A stretch of 64,000 nucleotides of DNA, from assembly GCF_026109735.1 (NCBI RefSeq), contig NZ_CP069620.1:1922001-1986000 (forward strand). The letters run 5' to 3'. The DNA is from Salinimicrobium tongyeongense (GTDB lineage Bacteria > Bacteroidota > Bacteroidia > Flavobacteriales > Flavobacteriaceae). This document shows, in pieces, positions 60,161-64,000 of this stretch. The notes beneath the pieces were generated by a model. The model was not told the origin of the DNA, did not search any database, and saw only the letters and a list, made by a program, of their open reading frames with translations. A program made the translations under genes and the position numbers. Each line of letters begins with the position of its first letter. Position 1 is the first letter of the stretch.

Positions 60161-62002
60161 TTAGATTTGCTCCACAAATTCTGAGAACACCTGTTTGTGG
60201 CGTTCAAGATCTAAATGGGGGGATACAGATACCCTGGCAATGTAATCTTTGTCGGCTTCTTTGGTGGTTCCCTGGGTAGAAGTTGCGGGAATGGTCCAGT
60301 AGCAGCCTTTTAACTGGCCGTAGCTCACACAGTATTTGCTTTCGTTCGGGATTTTGGTGATCATCATCCCGATGAGTTTCTGGTTTAAAGCGCGTTTGTA
60401 AGTTTCCCTTTCTTCGGCAGTCTCGCCTTTTGTAGGAAGATCGAGTGAAAATACAGATGGCGTGAACCCCTGGTCTGCAAGCTCTTCTGAAACGAAATTT
60501 ATTCTGGCCGCAGGTAAAGCCTGCTGGATAAAATTCACAAACTCACGGGTGTTTTTGTAGGCGTCTTTTATCCTTTGGTTCATGGAAGGGAGTTGTTCAG
60601 CCAGTATTTCTACCTGTAGATTGGTAGCTTCATTGTCGCAAAGCTTCAGGTGAAGGGCTATGTCTTCCAGCAATTTTTCAGCTTTTTCATTGGCTACGCA
60701 GTAACCTGCAGTACACTTTCCTCCGCTAGGGAATTTTGATCCGCTAACATAAGATATGACCCGGGTGTTAGAGAGGATCCCATCTTTAGCCGAAAACCGG
60801 ACATTGGGGCAAAAAGTCTGGTCCAAAATAAAAACCGGATCAATAGCAGGCTGCCCGGTGGCGGTTTGGCGCGCTTTGCCCAAAGCTTCTTTTAAATTCT
60901 CTAGGTTTGGAACCTCCACCCGCGGATTGGTAGGAATTTCAGCAATAATATAAGGAACGGCATCCTGCTGCGCGATCTCGTTCAGGACCTTATCAATACT
61001 GTCTACCATATTGTTTTTTCCGTCTACCAGCAGGTCGACTACCTCAACCTGGTCAAGGCAGGCGGCAACCCGTCTTGCCTGGTCGTTGGTGCCTCCATAG
61101 CAGTTTGGGGGCACAATGAACTTAATATTTTTTCCGGGGTGGTTTTGTATGGCATTGTCAACGAGGCCCATCATGATGGCGTACTGCATAGAAAGTCCCG
61201 AGGAGGCTAAAAGCGCAGGCGAATTGGTGGCGGTGATCTCTCGAATTGATTTGAGCACACTGGCTTTGGCTGCTTCGGATTTTTTTTGTGAAGGGCCGGA
61301 AACTCTTCCGGTGAGCTGCTGTAAGGCAGTAAAAGCATCGGCCGGGGTCATGGCGATGGTTTCCCTTCTTCGCACGTGCTGGATTTCAGGTACGTAATCG
61401 TCATTTTGATCTCCATTTACGAGTAAGATACTGCCAAGCTGTGGATGGATCTGTATAAAAAAGTCGACTGTAGCCGGAAGGTCAACACTTCCAAAATCGG
61501 TTTTTTGGGAAATGAGGATTGTGCTGCCGTCAAATTCAGTGATTTCTTTCAGGTTCGCAACCTGCTCCAATTCGAAGTTATAGCCGTAAACCCGTTTAAT
61601 GATTTCAGCATCAAAAAAACCGGGTAAGGCTTCAGTATAAAGAATTCGGGTGTTTTTTTCAGCAAAAAGGTTTTTCCTGAGAACAGCTAATACCGGGACA
61701 GTGCGTGACGAAAAACTGATCACGTTTTGAGGCTTAAGGTCGTTTAGCCGGGCAATGGCCCATTCCAGAACGCTGGAAAGCGGATGCCCCAGCCTTATAT
61801 AATCGAAAGCGGTGGGCAGGGCGGCCAGTGCTTCCTGCCTGGCGTTGTTCTTTTGATATAAAGTTTCAAACTGATCTAAAAATTGAGTTTTGGCCAGCTC
61901 TTCATTGTAGATATCGAGCCGGTGCGTGGTGAGCTTAAGCCAGTCATTGGGCATATTTTGCAGTACCTCTTCTATGTAACTTAGCAGGTTTTTCTCTTTC
62001 AT
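60161..62002 (-). CDS. Large PLP-dependent enzyme of the Cys/Met metabolism type
   Basis: The 613-residue protein has an N-terminal part of about 220 residues with no recognised motif and then a fold-type I PLP domain. SGLSMQYAIMMGLVDNAI and PPNCYGGTNDQARRVA match the cofactor-phosphate and ring regions, IPTNPRVEVPNLE is the family's TNP block, and the PLP Lys is in YVSGSKFPSGGK (about 428-439). It resembles cystathionine gamma-synthase/lyase proteins but is 200 residues longer than they are. The reaction is unknown. I chose the ATG at 62002; a TTG at 62029 would add nine residues. Confidence 0.82.
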   Translation of the reverse strand: MKEKNLLSYIEEVLQNMPNDWLKLTTHRLDIYNEELAKTQFLDQFETLYQKNNARQEALAALPTAFDYIRLGHPLSSVLEWAIARLNDLKPQNVISFSSRTVPVLAVLRKNLFAEKNTRILYTEALPGFFDAEIIKRVYGYNFELEQVANLKEITEFDGSTILISQKTDFGSVDLPATVDFFIQIHPQLGSILLVNGDQNDDYVPEIQHVRRRETIAMTPADAFTALQQLTGRVSGPSQKKSEAAKASVLKSIREITATNSPALLASSGLSMQYAIMMGLVDNAIQNHPGKNIKFIVPPNCYGGTNDQARRVAACLDQVEVVDLLVDGKNNMVDSIDKVLNEIAQQDAVPYIIAEIPTNPRVEVPNLENLKEALGKARQTATGQPAIDPVFILDQTFCPNVRFSAKDGILSNTRVISYVSGSKFPSGGKCTAGYCVANEKAEKLLEDIALHLKLCDNEATNLQVEILAEQLPSMNQRIKDAYKNTREFVNFIQQALPAARINFVSEELADQGFTPSVFSLDLPTKGETAEERETYKRALNQKLIGMMITKIPNESKYCVSYGQLKGCYWTIPATSTQGTTKEADKDYIARVSVSPHLDLERHKQVFSEFVEQI

Positions 62003-62184
62003 GGTCTTTACTTTCAAATGGACCGGCAAGATAGACCGAATTGGACTTATTACAAAAGGGATGAAGGAGAATTGTGCTTGTGGGTTAGTGCCGAACAGTC
62101 TTTTGAAGAGGTCCCTGAAATTTGTGGGTGGATGTCCTGTTTAGCCGGAATTTGAAGTATTTAAATATGACCTGAAATAATTGT

Positions 62185-62862
62185 CTAAACATTTTTGGCA
62201 ATTCTGCTTTGTAATGCATTTCTAATTTTAGAAATCCTCTGTTTATTCTCTTCCAGTTTTTGAATATTTGATTTATATGTTTTGATGTTCTTGAGATTGG
62301 GAAAGGATAATTTTTTATTTGCAAAAGACCTGGTGAAAACTAAGTTTGGATAATTTAAGATCAGGATGATAAGTTGTGCCGGCTTCGTTTTTTGGACTTC
62401 AAATCCAATTTTATTTGCCGTTCTCGGGTTCAGTATATATGTAGTGCCGGTTATTTCTAAATTGGGTTTTTCATTGTTCGATGCTACTAAGTTCAGGATT
62501 CCGTTTAAGTATTCTGATAGGATAAAATTCCTCCTGTTTTTTCCATTATCGTCTTTGTTTAAGACAAAGTAATAATCAAACAAGGTGCCTCCATGAATTG
62601 TTATCTGATGATCTTTTTCTTTCTCGGAAATTAAAAGTGAAGATTCGTATTGTAATTTTCCATTTTTTATCATCGATGGCATATCGAAAAATGAAGCTAT
62701 AACTGAAAGTACAATCCAGAAAGTAATTGGTGCGAGGAAATAAATTTTAAAATAAAACGAAATAAAAAATATTGGTATTAGAAGAGATAAAACAATTGAA
62801 ATCAGCTTTATATAAAATCTTCTTTTCTGTTTTGATGATAATTCAAAAAATTTATTTCGCAA
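62185..62862 (-). CDS. AT-rich orphan membrane protein
   Basis: The 225-residue product has two membrane segments (about 18-37 and 42-62) and a soluble C-terminal part rich in Lys, Asn and Ile (FANKKLSFPNLKNIKTYKSN). No family is recognised. Its base composition is visibly richer in A+T than its neighbours, and it lies between a long imperfect inverted repeat and the PLP gene, close to a tyrosine recombinase, so it is probably foreign DNA. Confidence 0.65.
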   Translation of the reverse strand: MRNKFFELSSKQKRRFYIKLISIVLSLLIPIFFISFYFKIYFLAPITFWIVLSVIASFFDMPSMIKNGKLQYESSLLISEKEKDHQITIHGGTLFDYYFVLNKDDNGKNRRNFILSEYLNGILNLVASNNEKPNLEITGTTYILNPRTANKIGFEVQKTKPAQLIILILNYPNLVFTRSFANKKLSFPNLKNIKTYKSNIQKLEENKQRISKIRNALQSRIAKNV

Positions 62863-62886
62863 TTCGAATCTCTGTTTAAATATAAT

Positions 62887-63025
62887 TGCCGACGGTTTGC
62901 GGTTATGGACAAGTAGCGGGAGTAGGGATGAGCCCCTGTCGGCTTAGTTGGTTTTTAATTGGTATCTAAAATAGCACTTTTCAGCGGACTGCCCGCTATT
63001 TGCTCGTAAGCGATGTTAGCTGCCG
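62887..63025. repeat. Long imperfect inverted repeat between orphan gene and recombinase (attC-like or attachment-site candidate)
   Basis: GTTATGGACAAGTAGCGGG (62902-62920) and the reverse complement of CCCGCTATTTGCTCGTAAG (62992-63010) agree at 14 of 19 positions. GCCGAC/GTCGGC (62888-62893, 62938-62943) adds an inner pair. The structure spans about 110-140 bp and ends in a GTTAGC, as attC sites of integrons do in outline. The consensus GTTRRRY is not met exactly. Confidence 0.5.
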
Positions 63026-63104
63026 TTATTATTGAACTAAATCAAAAAACCTTTTGCGGATAGATATTGTATATTTTCATTGATAACCATGTGAAAAATA
63101 ATTG

Positions 63105-63125
63105 CGCATAACATGTTATACCTCC
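63105..63125. repeat. Palindrome ATAACATGTTAT next to the recombinase stop
   Basis: A 12-bp perfect palindrome (63110-63121) lies 7 bp past the recombinase stop and shares TAACAT with the inverted-repeat element at 63010-63020. It could be a recombination core site. Confidence 0.45.
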
Positions 63126-63127
63126 CA

Positions 63128-64000
63128 CTAATATAGTTGTTTATCAGCAATATGCTGTGGTGGCAGCAACAGGTGGTCTTCTTCTATGTCAGATTTGTAG
63201 ATTTGCTTGACCATCACGTCTAAGGGACTCTCAATTTTCAGCATGTCCTTTCGGGAGACGTGGGTGTAGATCATAGTGGTTTCGGGTTTTGAATGTCCCA
63301 ACAGCTCCTGGATGTAGCGTATGTCTACGCCGTTCTCCAACATATGTGTGGCATAGGAATGCCTCAGGGTGTGCGGGGTAACTCTCTTTTTGATTTTGGC
63401 GCGGCAGCAGGAGTCGGCCAAAAAGGCGCGTACACTTTGCTGGCTGTAAGGTCCGCCGTAAAGGCCTTCCGCAAAAAATACCCGCGGGCTATAGGTGTTA
63501 AGGTAGTTTTTCAGTAAAGGCAAAATGCTCTCTGCCAGCACCACCATCCTGTCTTTCCGGCCTTTGGAATTTTTAATAAAAATCTGTCTCCTGTGAATGT
63601 CAATATGGGCGAGTTCCAGGTTGAGCACCTCGCCTATACGCAGCCCGCCCGAGTAGATCATGGCTAATATGGCGCGGTGCTTCAGGTTTCGGGTGGCCTG
63701 CAGCAGCCTCATAATCTCCTGGCTTGACAATACCACGGGCAAATACCTGCTTTTTGAAGGTCGTTTAATTTCGTTGACATCTATGTGTTCACTGTTGTAC
63801 AGCTGCAAAAAATGCTTTAGCGCACTTATGCACTGGCGGTGGGTGCTAAGGGCATAATTTTCGGCTGCGATATGCTGCTCAATAAACAATTCGATATCCC
63901 TTTTTCTCAAATCTGAAACCTGCCTGATTCCAATAAAATGGACGAACTTCAGCACAAAACTGTAGTACGTGCGCACGCTGCTTTCACTAAGCCGCCGGCC
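63128..64000 (-). CDS. Tyrosine recombinase/integrase (5' partial)
   Basis: The 290 residues seen include an N-terminal SAM-like core-binding part (about 1-95) and the catalytic domain with the Arg in GGLRIGEVLNL, Lys in KGRKDRMVV, HTLRH, the His in LGHSKPETT and the nucleophile Tyr in MIYTHV. All six residues of the site are there. The frame is open to the right edge, upstream of the GTG at 63976, with RRLSESS in frame, so the true start lies outside. Homology to chromosomal XerC/D or to mobile integrases cannot be split here, but the position beside an AT-rich gene favours the latter. Confidence 0.88.
   Translation of the reverse strand, partial: GRRLSESSVRTYYSFVLKFVHFIGIRQVSDLRKRDIELFIEQHIAAENYALSTHRQCISALKHFLQLYNSEHIDVNEIKRPSKSRYLPVVLSSQEIMRLLQATRNLKHRAILAMIYSGGLRIGEVLNLELAHIDIHRRQIFIKNSKGRKDRMVVLAESILPLLKNYLNTYSPRVFFAEGLYGGPYSQQSVRAFLADSCCRAKIKKRVTPHTLRHSYATHMLENGVDIRYIQELLGHSKPETTMIYTHVSRKDMLKIESPLDVMVKQIYKSDIEEDHLLLPPQHIADKQLY

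Noticed and set aside
62085-62324. A 79-codon ORF overlapping the orphan membrane gene end
   Set aside because: It is in another frame over the end of a better-supported gene and lacks any signal.
1-64000. CRISPR arrays, rRNA genes, prophage modules, replication origin
   Set aside because: I looked for regularly spaced identical repeats, rRNA core sequences, phage structural genes and DnaA-box clusters near a dnaA or gidA gene and saw none.

Overview
The window is a piece of a marine or soil type flavobacterial chromosome (Bacteroidota, family Flavobacteriaceae by inference). The signs are Bacteroidota -7 boxes (TAnnTTTG) upstream of many genes with weak Shine-Dalgarno signals, PorT-like and SusC-style outer-membrane biology, an ExbB/ExbD/ExbD cluster, a long-tailed ribosomal protein S2, proA upstream of a short proB, and a RAYT transposase with its REP-like palindrome. 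Most of the window is housekeeping; no rRNA, CRISPR array or prophage is visible.

Layout. 1-8060: a gene end, DUF4256 and YegP proteins, a RAYT gene carrying its own palindrome, an MFS exporter, an M13 lipoprotein peptidase, an NTF2-like secreted protein and a secreted carboxypeptidase-regulatory-like protein. 8193-13217: a tightly coupled five-gene operon, the least explained part of the window: a FAD oxidoreductase fused to a Rieske domain, a duplicated four-helix membrane protein with two intramembrane histidines, a membrane protein with a DUF4396-like end, a lipoprotein built of modules that look like cell-wall-binding repeat 2, and a small membrane protein. 13245-19100: lipoprotein, threonine-dehydrogenase-type SDR, cold-shock protein, ClC channel with CBS domains, aspS. 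19260-19701: three long direct repeats. 19783-28555: proBA, then a TetR-TolC-MFP-RND efflux operon with a candidate operator. 28680-38160: polyprenyl synthase, sucA-sucB, a retropepsin-like protein, TatD, an acyltransferase and asparaginase. 38255-41591: tRNA-Ser(GGA), exbB-exbD-exbD, PorT-like protein. 41586-52388: PAP2-like protein, rpoN, asnS, an MMPL-type RND exporter, frr-pyrH, tsf, rpsB, rpsI-rplM. 52778-62002: lipocalin-like lipoprotein, polA, sugar MFS, membrane metallophosphoesterase, a thioredoxin fold without CXXC, a large PLP enzyme. 62185-64000: an AT-rich orphan gene, a long imperfect inverted repeat, and a tyrosine recombinase cut by the window edge, which looks like a mobile or cassette-like boundary.

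Across the whole window a 13-bp palindrome, AAAATGNCATTTT, occurs ten times exactly, far above chance. It sits at gene ends, in the loops of terminators and in the first codons of two secreted-protein genes. It and the 8193-13217 operon are the two strongest candidates for something not yet described. All calls are by reading the sequence; no search was run.
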